Positions 8,782 to 16,239 of a stretch of DNA of 64,000 nucleotides are shown here, piece by piece. Numbering within the stretch: the stretch's first letter is position 1; each line of letters begins with the position of its first letter. The DNA lies in contig CP134604.1 of NCBI GenBank assembly GCA_021555105.2, forward strand, positions 2,666,001 through 2,730,000. The letters are read 5' to 3'. The notes under the pieces are model-generated. The model did not search any database, was not told where the DNA came from, and saw only the letters and a program-made list of their open reading frames with translations. This DNA is from Thalassospiraceae bacterium LMO-JJ14. GTDB taxonomy: Bacteria > Pseudomonadota > Alphaproteobacteria > Rhodospirillales > Casp-alpha2. Made by a program: the position numbers and the translations under genes.

Positions 8782-9804
8782 ATGTTACTGTCCACGTCGA
8801 CGACATTCACCTCCCCCAGTTTTGAACTCACGTCCGGTGCGACACTGCCCAAGCTGACCATTGCCTATGAAACCTGGGGCATGCTCAACGAAGATGGCTC
8901 GAATGCGATCCTGATGTGTCATGGCTACACCAATCATCCGCATGCCGGTGGCGATGCCGACGGCTGGGCGCACAACCTTGTCGGTCCCGGCAAGGCCATC
9001 GACACCGATAAATATTTCGTCGTCTGCTCGAACATGATCGGCTCGGCCTTCGGCAGTTCCGGCCCGGCCAGTATCAATCCGGATACCGGCAAGCCGTATG
9101 GCCCGGACTTTCCGGCTTATTCGACCATCGATATGATCCGGGCCCAGCATCTGCTGATCGACGAACTCGGATGTGGCCAGTTGAAAGCCGTAATCGGTTA
9201 TTCCTACGGTGGCCATCTGACGTTTTTGTGGGGCGCGAATTACCCGGACCGCATGCGCGCTCTTGTTCCCATCGCCGGTGACATCAAACGCGAAACGAAG
9301 CTCGAAGACACCAAACGCATCCGCAGCCAGTTCGAGAACTGCAACGGCTGGAATGGCGGACACTATTACGGTCACGAGGATGAGCCCGGCGGCGTGCGCG
9401 AAAAAATGATCGAAGCCCGTATCGGCACACTGACCAGTTACGGTCTTGGGGATTACCTCAAACACAACGGCGAAGCCCCCGAAGCGATTGAACTTATCAT
9501 CCGCGCCAACGCGGAAAAGTGGGCGCATCAGTTCGATGCCAATTCGCTCTACAAACTCTATGAGGCCGGCATTGGTTCCGAAGCGGATGCTTCCGCCATC
9601 AAGGCGCCGTTGCTGAACGTGCTGGCAAATTCGGACAGTGTGGTTGACGTCAAGCTCGGCCCGCCGACGGTTGAGCTACTGAAAAGCCATGGCGTCGATG
9701 CCACGTTCCATGAAATCGACACGCCCTATGGGCACACCGGACCGATGCTGGATGCGCACAAGTGGGCCGATACGCTTCGGGTGTTTCTTGAACGGACGCC
9801 CTAG
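8782..9804 (+). CDS. Homoserine O-acetyltransferase-like alpha/beta hydrolase (MetX family)
   Basis: 340 residues. The N-terminal half follows the MetX/homoserine acetyltransferase family: FELTSGATLPKLTIAYETWG, ILMCHGYTNHPHA, a GSAFGSSGP stretch typical of the family and the nucleophile elbow VIGYSYGGHLTFLWG. True MetX usually has a GGSMGGMQ elbow, and the cap region here is short, so I infer a MetX-like hydrolase or acyltransferase rather than a proven homoserine acetyltransferase. The C-terminal His lies in DTPYGHTGPML. The O-acetylhomoserine sulfhydrylase at 18106-19410 would use the product of a genuine MetX, but it lies 8 kb away. Its stop shares four bases with the convergent acyl-CoA ligase. 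Confidence 0.75.
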   Translation: MLLSTSTTFTSPSFELTSGATLPKLTIAYETWGMLNEDGSNAILMCHGYTNHPHAGGDADGWAHNLVGPGKAIDTDKYFVVCSNMIGSAFGSSGPASINPDTGKPYGPDFPAYSTIDMIRAQHLLIDELGCGQLKAVIGYSYGGHLTFLWGANYPDRMRALVPIAGDIKRETKLEDTKRIRSQFENCNGWNGGHYYGHEDEPGGVREKMIEARIGTLTSYGLGDYLKHNGEAPEAIELIIRANAEKWAHQFDANSLYKLYEAGIGSEADASAIKAPLLNVLANSDSVVDVKLGPPTVELLKSHGVDATFHEIDTPYGHTGPMLDAHKWADTLRVFLERTP

Positions 9805-11327
9805 CGATCCTCCAGATAACGCGCCTTGATCTCGCGTTTGAGGGTTTTTCCCGCAACGTTGCGGGGCATGTCGTCGAGGATTACAACATCGCTGAGGCGC
9901 TGAAATTTTGCTTCGACACGTCCGTTGACCCATGCGCAAATGTCCTCGGCATAGGCGGCGGCCCCCTGTTTCAACACCACCGCAGCAACCGGCGTCTCGC
10001 CCCATTTGTCGTCGGGGATCCCGAACACGGCGGCTTCCAATATATCCGGATGCTCGACGGCGATTTCCTCGATATCGCGTGGGAAGACATTGACGCCACC
10101 GGAGATGATCATCTCTTTCTTGCGATCGACCAGATACAGAAAGCCGTCTTCATCCACATAACCGATGTCGCCTGTCTTCAACCAGCCGTCCACAATGGTT
10201 TCCGCCGTCAGGTCCGGGCGCTTGTAGTATTCCGCCATCAGCATCGGTCCGCGTCCGCAAATTTCACCCGCTTCGCCCGCAGGTAATTCTTCGCCATCCG
10301 GCCCGACGATTTTCATTTCGTTGAAAGGCGTCGGCACGCCGACCGAGGACATTTTTCTTTCAACGTCATACTTGTCGAGTACCGTCATGAAGCCTTCGGT
10401 CAGACCATACAGTTCATAAAAACGATCAGGCAGCGCATTGATCAGACGCTGCTTGTGTTCAAGATGCAGCGGCGCACCCACGGTCTGCAGCATTTCCAGG
10501 CTCTCAAGACGCTTCGGGTCGAAGCCGGGGGTATTCATCACGGCGACGATCTGCGACGGCACCAGTATGGTGTGCGTGACTTTTTCGGCTTCGATTACAT
10601 TAATGGTCTCCTGCGCATCGAATCCCGGCATCAGCACATACGTACAGCCGACAAACATCCACGGCATCAGGGTCAGGAACGAACCGTTAAAAACGATGGA
10701 CCCGGCGTGCATGACGACACTTTCCGGCGTCATGCGCCATTGGCTGGCGAATATCGCACCGTAATTGCCGCGTATACGGTGTGTGTGCACGATCCCCTTC
10801 GGCTCTCCGGTGGTGCCGCTGGAATAGATGATGTTATACGGATCTTCCATGTCGATCCCGGCATCGGGCGGCTCGGATACAGAGCTCCTTGCAACAAAGG
10901 CGTCATAGGCAACGTAACCGTCGGGTGCATCATTCCCGGTCAGTATCCAGCGTCCCTCGGAAACCATCGGCACATCGGCTCTGACCGCATCAAGCGTCGC
11001 CACGAAAGACGGAGACGAAACCACCATCACGCAGTCGGACTTACTCAATAGCGTCTTCAGACCAGCTGCCTGCAACAGCGTACTCGACGGCACCACCACC
11101 GCACCAATTTTCGCCGCCGCCCAATACAGATCGAGAAGTTCCAGACAGTTCGGCAGGATCGTCGCGACCTTGTCGCCCTTTTCAATCCCTGCCGCGAGCA
11201 TCGCGTTGGCCAGCTTGTTGATCCGCGCATTGAATTCGCGATACGTCAGACGCTGGTCCTTGAAGACCACAGCCAGTTGACCGCCCCGGTAACGCGCATG
11301 CCGTGCCGGTAATGTTCCGATATTCAT
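9801..11327 (-). CDS. AMP-binding acyl-CoA synthetase
   Basis: 508 residues of the ANL superfamily. It activates a carboxylate with ATP to the adenylate and then forms the CoA thioester. The P-loop-like motif is YNIIYSSGTTGEPKGIVHTH, followed by YELYGLTEGFMTVLD, the hinge-region motif LKTGDIGYVDEDGFLYLVDR, KEMIISGGVNVFPRDIEE and the C-terminal adenylation Lys in PRNVAGKTLKREI. Size and motifs fit medium- or long-chain fatty-acid CoA ligases or related feruloyl/malonyl ligases; the chain specificity cannot be read. It is cytosolic and monocistronic as far as seen. The stop overlaps the convergent MetX-like gene by four bases (CTAG). Confidence 0.9.
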   Translation of the reverse strand: MNIGTLPARHARYRGGQLAVVFKDQRLTYREFNARINKLANAMLAAGIEKGDKVATILPNCLELLDLYWAAAKIGAVVVPSSTLLQAAGLKTLLSKSDCVMVVSSPSFVATLDAVRADVPMVSEGRWILTGNDAPDGYVAYDAFVARSSVSEPPDAGIDMEDPYNIIYSSGTTGEPKGIVHTHRIRGNYGAIFASQWRMTPESVVMHAGSIVFNGSFLTLMPWMFVGCTYVLMPGFDAQETINVIEAEKVTHTILVPSQIVAVMNTPGFDPKRLESLEMLQTVGAPLHLEHKQRLINALPDRFYELYGLTEGFMTVLDKYDVERKMSSVGVPTPFNEMKIVGPDGEELPAGEAGEICGRGPMLMAEYYKRPDLTAETIVDGWLKTGDIGYVDEDGFLYLVDRKKEMIISGGVNVFPRDIEEIAVEHPDILEAAVFGIPDDKWGETPVAAVVLKQGAAAYAEDICAWVNGRVEAKFQRLSDVVILDDMPRNVAGKTLKREIKARYLEDR

Positions 11328-11550
11328 ATGCCCCCCTCCCGGCTGCAGCCGGTTTATGATATTCTTGATTATTATTGGAATATAACCCCACCGGCATTGC
11401 TATAAATCAACTCTTGCATGCACATGCATGCAGTGCGGACCTTTCTGAAATTGAGGGATAACGGCCTTTATCATTGTAATTCCATGCTGTGCATCAGAGA
11501 GTCCGGCTCCTTTAAAACCATCCTTTTTTATATGCTGAAAGACATACCTT

Positions 11551-11892
11551 ATGGACACCCTGCCCGACTGCCCGAAATGCAATTCAGATTGCGTCTATGA
11601 AGACGGTGCGATGTTGATCTGCCCGATGTGTGCGCACGAGTGGCCGAAAGATCAGGCGCCGGATAGCGGAAATGAGAATGCCGTTGTCCGTGATGCAAAC
11701 GGTAATCCGCTCGAAGACGGCGATGACGTTGTCGTCATCAAGGACCTGAAGGTCAAAGGCTCGTCCTCGGTCGTCAAGGTCGGCACCAAGGTCAAGAATA
11801 TACGCCTCGTCGAGGGGGATCATGATATCGATTGCAAAATTCCGGGGATCGGCCAGATGGGACTGAAGTCCATGTTCGTGAAAAAGGGCTGA
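11551..11892 (+). CDS. yjdM: PhnA/YjdM zinc-ribbon protein
   Basis: 113 residues matching the YjdM (old PhnA) family nearly end to end. The N-terminal zinc ribbon is [21 protein letters not shown], with the paired cysteines; then HEWP, and the conserved C-terminal beta domain [20 protein letters not shown] and [17 protein letters not shown]. Despite the historical name it is not part of the C-P lyase pathway and no phn genes are here. Function is unproven. The 223 bases upstream, facing the acyl-CoA ligase start, hold only the promoters and a small TGCATGCA-rich stretch at 11414-11433. Confidence 0.92.
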   Translation: MDTLPDCPKCNSDCVYEDGAMLICPMCAHEWPKDQAPDSGNENAVVRDANGNPLEDGDDVVVIKDLKVKGSSSVVKVGTKVKNIRLVEGDHDIDCKIPGIGQMGLKSMFVKKG

Positions 11893-11960
11893 ACGCCATC
11901 CAGAGATGATTGGCACGTTACGGGGATTCTACCGCCAAGATCTTGCATCGATATCGGTGT

Positions 11961-11988
11961 GTAATTATCCGTGTGCCGTCATAATTAC
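11961..11988. promoter_or_regulatory. Inverted repeat upstream of the truncated haemoglobin gene
   Basis: GTAATTAT (11961-11968) and ATAATTAC (11981-11988) are perfect inverted copies separated by 12 bases, centred about 70 bases upstream of the globin start. The spacing (20 bases centre to centre) suits two half-sites on one DNA face. The regulator is unknown. It does not match the FNR, NnrR or NsrR motifs I know. Confidence 0.35.
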
Positions 11989-12043
11989 TTCAGCTTTTCT
12001 ATATACTTATGGAAAAATGAATATGTTAACTGGAAAGAATAAT

Positions 12044-12406
12044 ATGCTTCCTACAACCGAACTCGGCGACGAAGCTGTTCTTGAAGAGCTTTCCGAACTG
12101 CTGAGAAAACGGCTTGAAGCCGACCCCTTGCTCGCCCCGATGTTCAAAGACGTCGACATGGACGTACTCAGCAGGAAGCATCACCTTTTTTTCACCATGC
12201 TGTTCCTCGGCAATACAGAGATCGGCGCCGAAAAACTTTTTGAAGCGCATCATCGGCTCAAGAATCATGGCGGCATTTCGGACGAACACTTCGCCGCCTT
12301 TGTTTCGCATATCCTGGCGGCCTGCCGAGAACTGAATATTTCCAAAGACAGCATAGCGCGGGTCATGAAGTCACTAAACGACGTGAAGCCTTCGATCATT
12401 CCCTGA
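12044..12406 (+). CDS. Truncated haemoglobin (bacterial globin)
   Basis: About 120 residues. The sequence aligns by eye with group 1 truncated haemoglobins: LLAPMFKDVDMDVLSRKHHLFFTMLFLG in the B-E region, the proximal His in LFEAHHRLKNHGGISDEHFAAFVSHI, and the final helix ISKDSIARVMKSLNDVKPSII. Such globins bind O2 or NO haem ligands in the cytosol. ATG 12044 is preferred because GGAAAG lies six bases upstream; ATG 12017 or 12023 would add up to nine residues. It is a single gene that ends at the shared hairpin at 12426-12447. The inverted repeat at 11961-11988 may control it. Confidence 0.75.
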   Translation: MLPTTELGDEAVLEELSELLRKRLEADPLLAPMFKDVDMDVLSRKHHLFFTMLFLGNTEIGAEKLFEAHHRLKNHGGISDEHFAAFVSHILAACRELNISKDSIARVMKSLNDVKPSIIP

Positions 12407-12425
12407 GAACCACAGCAAATGAAAA

Positions 12426-12447
12426 CGGCCCCGGAAATCCGGGGCCG
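12426..12447 (-). terminator. Bidirectional hairpin between globin and YeeE/YedE genes
   Basis: CGGCCCCGG (12426-12434) pairs perfectly with CCGGGGCCG (12439-12447) over the loop AAAT. Read on the minus strand it is followed by GTTTTC, so it is a good intrinsic terminator for the YeeE/YedE operon. It probably also stops the globin transcript, although the plus-strand T tract is poor. Confidence 0.75.
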
Positions 12448-12455
12448 CTTAGTGA

Positions 12456-13025
12456 TTAGCGATTTAATATCCGCATTGGCAGCAGAGCTGCTATGGCAAT
12501 GAATACAATGCCAAGAACAATCCCGGTAATCTCGCCTGGCAAACTACTGAAGAAGGCCGGATAATCGGTGCCGGAGATCTCGCCGAGTGTCGCCTTGCCA
12601 CCGGCTATGCTTTCCAGAAGCCCGGTCGACTTCACCCAGGCATAACTGCCCATATAAGCCGCTGCACCGACCAGTCCTCCGATGATGAAGAACATCGCGT
12701 CCTTGCGCCCGGTCGCGGCCGCGGTCAATCCCGTTCCCGGACAAAATCCGGAAATGGCAAATCCGCCACCAAGCAATAGCCCGCCGACGAAAACGCCGAC
12801 ATAGGCGCCTTTAACCGACAGATGTCCGGCATCGACGATGCCGCTCAGCAGGCCACCGAACATCAACAGGGAACCGATACCGATTGCCAGCAGAATGGTT
12901 TTCATCAGATGCAAGTCGGTCAGGTTCAGCATGCGGATGATGTAACCGGGATTCGTCGCACCTACCCGGTCGAGTACGGCACCGAAAGCGGCGCCCAGAA
13001 CGATTGCAAGTATAAGGGTCGTCAT
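12456..13025 (-). CDS. YeeE/YedE family membrane protein, second half
   Basis: 189 residues with five or six predicted membrane helices. It carries the family cysteine motif AISGFCPGTGLTAAATGR (Cys near residue 90), which in YeeE/TsuA-type proteins lines the thiosulfate or sulfur-species pathway. Here, as in PmpB-like proteins, the double-length YeeE fold is split into two genes; the first half is immediately upstream with a three-base gap. The pair probably forms an inner-membrane sulfur-compound transporter. In BigR/SqrR systems, DUF395 (YeeE/YedE) genes are regulated by persulfide sensors, which fits the operator at 13608-13627. Confidence 0.85.
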   Translation of the reverse strand: MTTLILAIVLGAAFGAVLDRVGATNPGYIIRMLNLTDLHLMKTILLAIGIGSLLMFGGLLSGIVDAGHLSVKGAYVGVFVGGLLLGGGFAISGFCPGTGLTAAATGRKDAMFFIIGGLVGAAAYMGSYAWVKSTGLLESIAGGKATLGEISGTDYPAFFSSLPGEITGIVLGIVFIAIAALLPMRILNR

Positions 13026-13028
13026 CGG

Positions 13029-13589
13029 TCAGTTCCTCTTCCTGAACATAAGCAAAGCAATCGGAATACCGGCGGTAAAAGCTCCGGCGGTGAAGATATA
13101 GCCGGACACGGCCGTCTGCATCATCCCGCTCATCATATGACCGGACGTGCAACCGCCAGCGAGACGTGCACCGTAGAGCACGACAATCCCGGCAAGGAAC
13201 GCCGCCAGGTATCTTTTCCACGGTTCATTCCCAATGCTTTCACGCCATACCGCCGGCATTTGCCGTTCTTCGGCTGGTACACCGCCTCGCAGGAAAGCCG
13301 AAACACCGGCACCAATGACCATCGCGATCACGAACACGAAGCTGTAGTTCATCGGGTTGGCGACGTTCTTGGCATACTTGCCACCGCTTTTGTTGAGATA
13401 CGCGTTCGGGCTGGCATAACCACTCTTGGCGGTTTCGGATGTCACAACGACATCCGGGCTGACAGCATCCCACAAGATGCCGTCAAAAATTACGAACTGG
13501 GTCGATACACCGATCGGCTTGACCAGCAGCACCGCTGCGAAAAACACGATACCGAGCAGCACGCCGCCCGTTTTCCACGAAAGGATCAT
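13029..13589 (-). CDS. YeeE/YedE family membrane protein, first half
   Basis: 186 residues from ATG 13589, with TTGGAG nine bases upstream; the frame stays open to a TTG at 13604, but that would leave no ribosome site. It carries the second YeeE cysteine motif GARLAGGCTSGHMMSG (Cys near residue 152). It has four or five membrane helices and a periplasmic loop with SPDVVVTSETAKSGYASPNAY. It pairs with the next gene to make a complete YeeE/YedE unit for sulfur-species transport across the inner membrane. The operon promoter shows an FNR-type box and a SqrR/BigR-like palindrome. No sulfur dioxygenase, rhodanese or regulator gene is adjacent. Confidence 0.85.
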   Translation of the reverse strand: MILSWKTGGVLLGIVFFAAVLLVKPIGVSTQFVIFDGILWDAVSPDVVVTSETAKSGYASPNAYLNKSGGKYAKNVANPMNYSFVFVIAMVIGAGVSAFLRGGVPAEERQMPAVWRESIGNEPWKRYLAAFLAGIVVLYGARLAGGCTSGHMMSGMMQTAVSGYIFTAGAFTAGIPIALLMFRKRN

Positions 13590-13607
13590 AGGTCTGTTCT
13601 CCAAAAC

Positions 13608-13627
13608 ATATTCATTTTAATGAATAT
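13608..13627. promoter_or_regulatory. SqrR/BigR-like operator over the YeeE/YedE promoter
   Basis: ATATTCATT (13608-13616) and AATGAATAT (13619-13627) form a perfect nine-base inverted repeat with two central bases. It contains ATTC-N8-GAAT, the consensus I recall for the persulfide-sensing repressor SqrR. It overlaps the minus-strand -10 TATATT (13623-13628) and the predicted start near 13616, so bound repressor would block transcription. The match to a sulfur gene operon supports the reading. Confidence 0.6.
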
Positions 13628-13650
13628 ATTATGAGAGCAGCCTGTTAACA

Positions 13651-13664
13651 ATGATCTGGATCAA
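13651..13664 (-). promoter_or_regulatory. FNR/FixK-type box upstream of the YeeE/YedE operon
   Basis: On the minus strand TTGAT-CCAG-ATCAT differs from the TTGAT-N4-ATCAA consensus only in the last base. Its centre is exactly 32 bases from the centre of the -10 TATATT, which places it at -41.5, the class II activator position. Confidence 0.55.
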
Positions 13665-13685
13665 GAATATTTTGTGATGCGGAAC

Positions 13686-13712
13686 GAAAAAGGGCCGCCC
13701 GAAGGCGACCCT
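13686..13712 (-). terminator. Terminator of rplM-rpsI
   Basis: In minus-strand RNA, AGGGUCGCC pairs with GGCGGCCCU (one G-U pair) over a UUCG tetraloop, followed by UUUUC. It lies 26 bases after the rpsI stop. Confidence 0.85.
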
Positions 13713-13738
13713 CTCCCATACAGAACTGTATAAAACGC

Positions 13739-14233
13739 TTAACGCTTCGAGAACTGGAAGCTGCGGCGGGCCTTGCGGCGGCCGTACTTTTTCCGTTCAA
13801 CCGTACGCGAGTCACGGGTCAGGAAGCCTTCTTTCTTGAGCGCACCGCGCAGGTCCGGCTCATAAAGCGTCAGCGCACGGGAAATACCGTGGCGTACCGC
13901 ACCGGCCTGACCGGACAGCCCGCCACCCTTGACGGTGACGAAGACGTCGTACTGACCTTCGCGGGCAGCGACTTCGAATGGCTGGTTGATAACCATGCGC
14001 AGCACCGGACGGGCGAAGTAGCGCTCAAATTCGCGACCGTTGACGGTGATGACGCCACGGCCCGGCTTGATCCAGACACGGGCGACCGCATCCTTGCGTC
14101 GACCGGTGGCATAGGCACGGCCCTGCGCATCGAGCTGCTGGGTACGCGGTTCCTGGTTTTCGGCGGCAGCTTCGGCCAGCGCCGGATCAACGAGATCCTT
14201 GAGATCCTCGAGGGTTTTGGTTTCCTCAGCCAT
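13739..14233 (-). CDS. rpsI: 30S ribosomal protein S9
   Basis: 164 residues, with an alphaproteobacterial acidic N-terminal extension ([19 protein letters not shown]) ahead of the universal S9 domain. The domain is recognised by [48 protein letters not shown] and the basic tail [14 protein letters not shown], which reaches toward the P-site tRNA. It lies three bases downstream of rplM in the usual order and is followed by a strong terminator. Confidence 0.98.
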   Translation of the reverse strand: MAEETKTLEDLKDLVDPALAEAAAENQEPRTQQLDAQGRAYATGRRKDAVARVWIKPGRGVITVNGREFERYFARPVLRMVINQPFEVAAREGQYDVFVTVKGGGLSGQAGAVRHGISRALTLYEPDLRGALKKEGFLTRDSRTVERKKYGRRKARRSFQFSKR

Positions 14234-14236
14234 GGA

Positions 14237-14698
14237 TCACTTCCTTTTGTTTTTCGGGTTCATGCCGGCAACATCCAGAACTTCCGGCTGCTGCGCTGCG
14301 TGCGGGTGCTCGGTCCCGGCATAGACATGGAGCTTTGTCAGCTGCTGACGGCCCAGCGGCGAACGCGGGATCATGCGCTCAACGGCTTTCTGGACAACAC
14401 GCTCGGGGAAGGCACCGGAAAAAATTTTCTCAGGCGAGGTTTCCTTGATACCGCCCGGATAACCGGTGTGGCGGTAGTAGCGCTTGTCTTGCATTTTACG
14501 GCCGGTCAGACGCACTTTTTCGGCATTGATGACGATGATGTTGTCACCACAGTCGACGTGCGGCGTATACAGCGCCTTGTGTTTGCCACGCAGCCGGGTC
14601 GCGATCACAGCGGCAAGACGGCCAAGGACGACACCTTCGGCGTCGATCACATGCCACTTGCGCTCGATATCGGCGGCTTTGGCGGAAATGGTTTTCAT
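14237..14698 (-). CDS. rplM: 50S ribosomal protein L13
   Basis: 153 residues from ATG 14698 ([19 protein letters not shown]), the usual alphaproteobacterial L13 start. A longer frame to 14728 exists but is not conserved in type. Motifs are [46 protein letters not shown] and [16 protein letters not shown]. It is the first gene of the rplM-rpsI operon; the promoter is at 14763-14790. L13 is an early-assembly protein of the large subunit. Confidence 0.98.
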   Translation of the reverse strand: MKTISAKAADIERKWHVIDAEGVVLGRLAAVIATRLRGKHKALYTPHVDCGDNIIVINAEKVRLTGRKMQDKRYYRHTGYPGGIKETSPEKIFSGAFPERVVQKAVERMIPRSPLGRQQLTKLHVYAGTEHPHAAQQPEVLDVAGMNPKNKRK

Positions 14699-14762
14699 CT
14701 GCTTGATTCCGCTTTCCAATAAAAACAACGAAAGCGCACCGCCCCTGCAGTGCGCGGGCGGG

Positions 14763-14790
14763 AATATGACACCCTAATTCCGGAAGTCAA
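14763..14790 (-). promoter_or_regulatory. Promoter of rplM-rpsI
   Basis: Minus-strand -35 TTGACT (14785-14790) and -10 CATATT (14763-14768) with a 16-base spacer, about 65 bases upstream of the rplM start. Confidence 0.55.
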
Positions 14791-14826
14791 CGGAAAAAGC
14801 GCCTAAAAACGATAACTTACGATTAT

Positions 14827-14840
14827 GGTATTATAATACC
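14827..14840. promoter_or_regulatory. Perfect 14-base palindrome upstream of the rplM promoter
   Basis: GGTATTATAATACC reads the same on both strands. It sits between the end of the thioesterase gene (14855) and the rplM -35 region (14790), so it could be an operator for either a neighbouring promoter or an unmapped one. No known regulator is assigned. Confidence 0.3.
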
Positions 14841-14854
14841 GTATTTTGAAATGT

Positions 14855-15277
14855 TCATCGTGGCGGGATGGAATAGGTCCCTGTCGAATGCGCAACAAGG
14901 TCGTCCGAGCCGTCCGCATAAAGGTCAACCGCCATCACCGCAAGACGTTTGCCGCATTTCAGCATGCTGCCCTTGGCAATAAGATTGCGCGGCTCGGGTT
15001 TGCGCAGAAAATTAATATTCAGATTGGTCGTCACCGCCAATTTGACGATGCCGATTTCCGACAACACCACCGCATACATGCAGGCATCGGCCAGCATCAT
15101 CATGGTCGGTCCGGACATCGTGCCACCGGGCCGCAACATCTTTGCGTCATACGGGATCATTAGGGTTGCCGTCCCCTCCCCGATCTCGGTCGCCATGACC
15201 CCAAGCTCGTGCGCCCAAGGCAATTCATCGGCAACGATATCATTAAAGGCTTCGACGGTAACTTGCGGCATGGTCAT
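14855..15277 (-). CDS. PaaI-type hotdog-fold thioesterase
   Basis: 140 residues from ATG 15277 (MTMPQVTVEAFND), with AGGAT five bases upstream; the frame is open further but without support. It is a single hotdog domain of the PaaI/YigI group: LPWAHELGVMATEIGEGTATL, RPGGTMSGPTMMMLADACMY with the HGG-like motif replaced by PGGTMSGP, and AVTTNLNINFLRKPEPRNLIA. These enzymes hydrolyse acyl- or aryl-CoA thioesters in the cytosol. It is divergent from the enoyl-CoA hydratase gene and shares the intervening control region with the palindrome at 15312-15327. Confidence 0.85.
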   Translation of the reverse strand: MTMPQVTVEAFNDIVADELPWAHELGVMATEIGEGTATLMIPYDAKMLRPGGTMSGPTMMMLADACMYAVVLSEIGIVKLAVTTNLNINFLRKPEPRNLIAKGSMLKCGKRLAVMAVDLYADGSDDLVAHSTGTYSIPPR

Positions 15278-15311
15278 GGATATCCTGCGGCCAAACTTGA
15301 AACAATTTCCG

Positions 15312-15327
15312 TTTACGTTAACGTCAA
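15312..15327. promoter_or_regulatory. LiuR-like palindrome between two acyl-CoA genes
   Basis: TTTACGTTAACGTCAA is a 16-base palindrome with one mismatch (7 of 8 pairs). It resembles the ACGT-cored sites I recall for LiuR-type MerR regulators of branched-chain and fatty acyl-CoA catabolism. It sits between the thioesterase and enoyl-CoA hydratase starts, both acyl-CoA enzymes. Confidence 0.4.
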
Positions 15328-15408
15328 AGCTGGTTTCGCTCAACAGTCCGCGTACAACCCTTGTCAAAAAACCGCCGTTTCGCGACACTTGTCCGAGGAG
15401 AGATATCC

Positions 15409-16212
15409 ATGACACAGCAAACAAGCAATGAAGCCCTCGTGCTGCGCGCAGACAATGCAGGCGTCACCACACTGACGCTGAACCGGCCGGATCAATATAA
15501 CACGCTCTCAACACCGCTGATGCTTGATCTCAAGGCGCATCTCGCCGCGATCAAGGAAGATACGTCCGTCCGCGTCGTCGTCATCACGGGGGCCGGCAAG
15601 GCTTTCTGTGCCGGGCACGATCTGAATGAAATGCACGCCGACCCGTCCGAAACCGCGATGCAGAAAATGTTCGCGCTCTGCACCGACAACATGATGGCCA
15701 TGACTCATCTGCCTCAGCCGGTTATCGCCAAGGTCAACGGCGTTGCCGCCGCTGCCGGCTGCCAGTTGGTCGCACAGTGCGACCTGGCGATTGCCGTCGA
15801 CAGCGCCAAGTTCGGCACGTCGGGAATCAACGTCGGGCTATACTGTTCGACACCATCTGTTCCCGTGACCCGTAACATGGGCCGCAAGCAGGCGATGGAA
15901 CTTTTGATGACCGGTGACATGATCCCGGCCGCACAAGCAGAAGCCTGGGGGCTGATCAATCGCGCCGTGCCTTCAGAGCAACTGGACGATGCCGTAAACA
16001 ACATGGCCGCCAAGATCGCATCGAAAAGCCCGGATGCGGTGGCACTGGGCAAGGACCTGTTCTATCGCCAGATCGAAGAAGGCATGGATGCCGCCTACAC
16101 GCGTGCGGGGCAGGCCATTACCTGCAACATGCAAGCGGATGCGACGCAGGCCGCCATCGACAGCTTTCTGCACAAATCCCCCCTGCCCGATTGGCCGGAC
16201 CGAAACACTTAA
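15409..16212 (+). CDS. Enoyl-CoA hydratase/isomerase family protein
   Basis: 267 residues from ATG 15409, with GAGGAGAG about seven bases upstream. The crotonase fold is clear: LTLNRPDQYNTLSTPLM, the oxyanion-hole motif VVITGAGKAFCAGHDLNEM and the second one in VNGVAAAAGCQLVAQCDLAIA, then GLYCSTPSVPVTRNMGRK. The second acidic residue of crotonase is in the usual region but has Cys-Ser in GLYCSTPS, so the reaction (hydration, isomerisation or hydrolysis) is not certain. First gene of a likely five-gene transcript to 19410; the next start is 27 bases downstream. Confidence 0.87.
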   Translation: MTQQTSNEALVLRADNAGVTTLTLNRPDQYNTLSTPLMLDLKAHLAAIKEDTSVRVVVITGAGKAFCAGHDLNEMHADPSETAMQKMFALCTDNMMAMTHLPQPVIAKVNGVAAAAGCQLVAQCDLAIAVDSAKFGTSGINVGLYCSTPSVPVTRNMGRKQAMELLMTGDMIPAAQAEAWGLINRAVPSEQLDDAVNNMAAKIASKSPDAVALGKDLFYRQIEEGMDAAYTRAGQAITCNMQADATQAAIDSFLHKSPLPDWPDRNT

Positions 16213-16239
16213 TCAACAACAACTCTCAGGGAATCATTC

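Noticed and set aside
11414-11433. TGCATGCA direct repeats upstream of yjdM
   Set aside because: Short self-palindromic words arise by chance; no regulator or hairpin with a clear role is implied.
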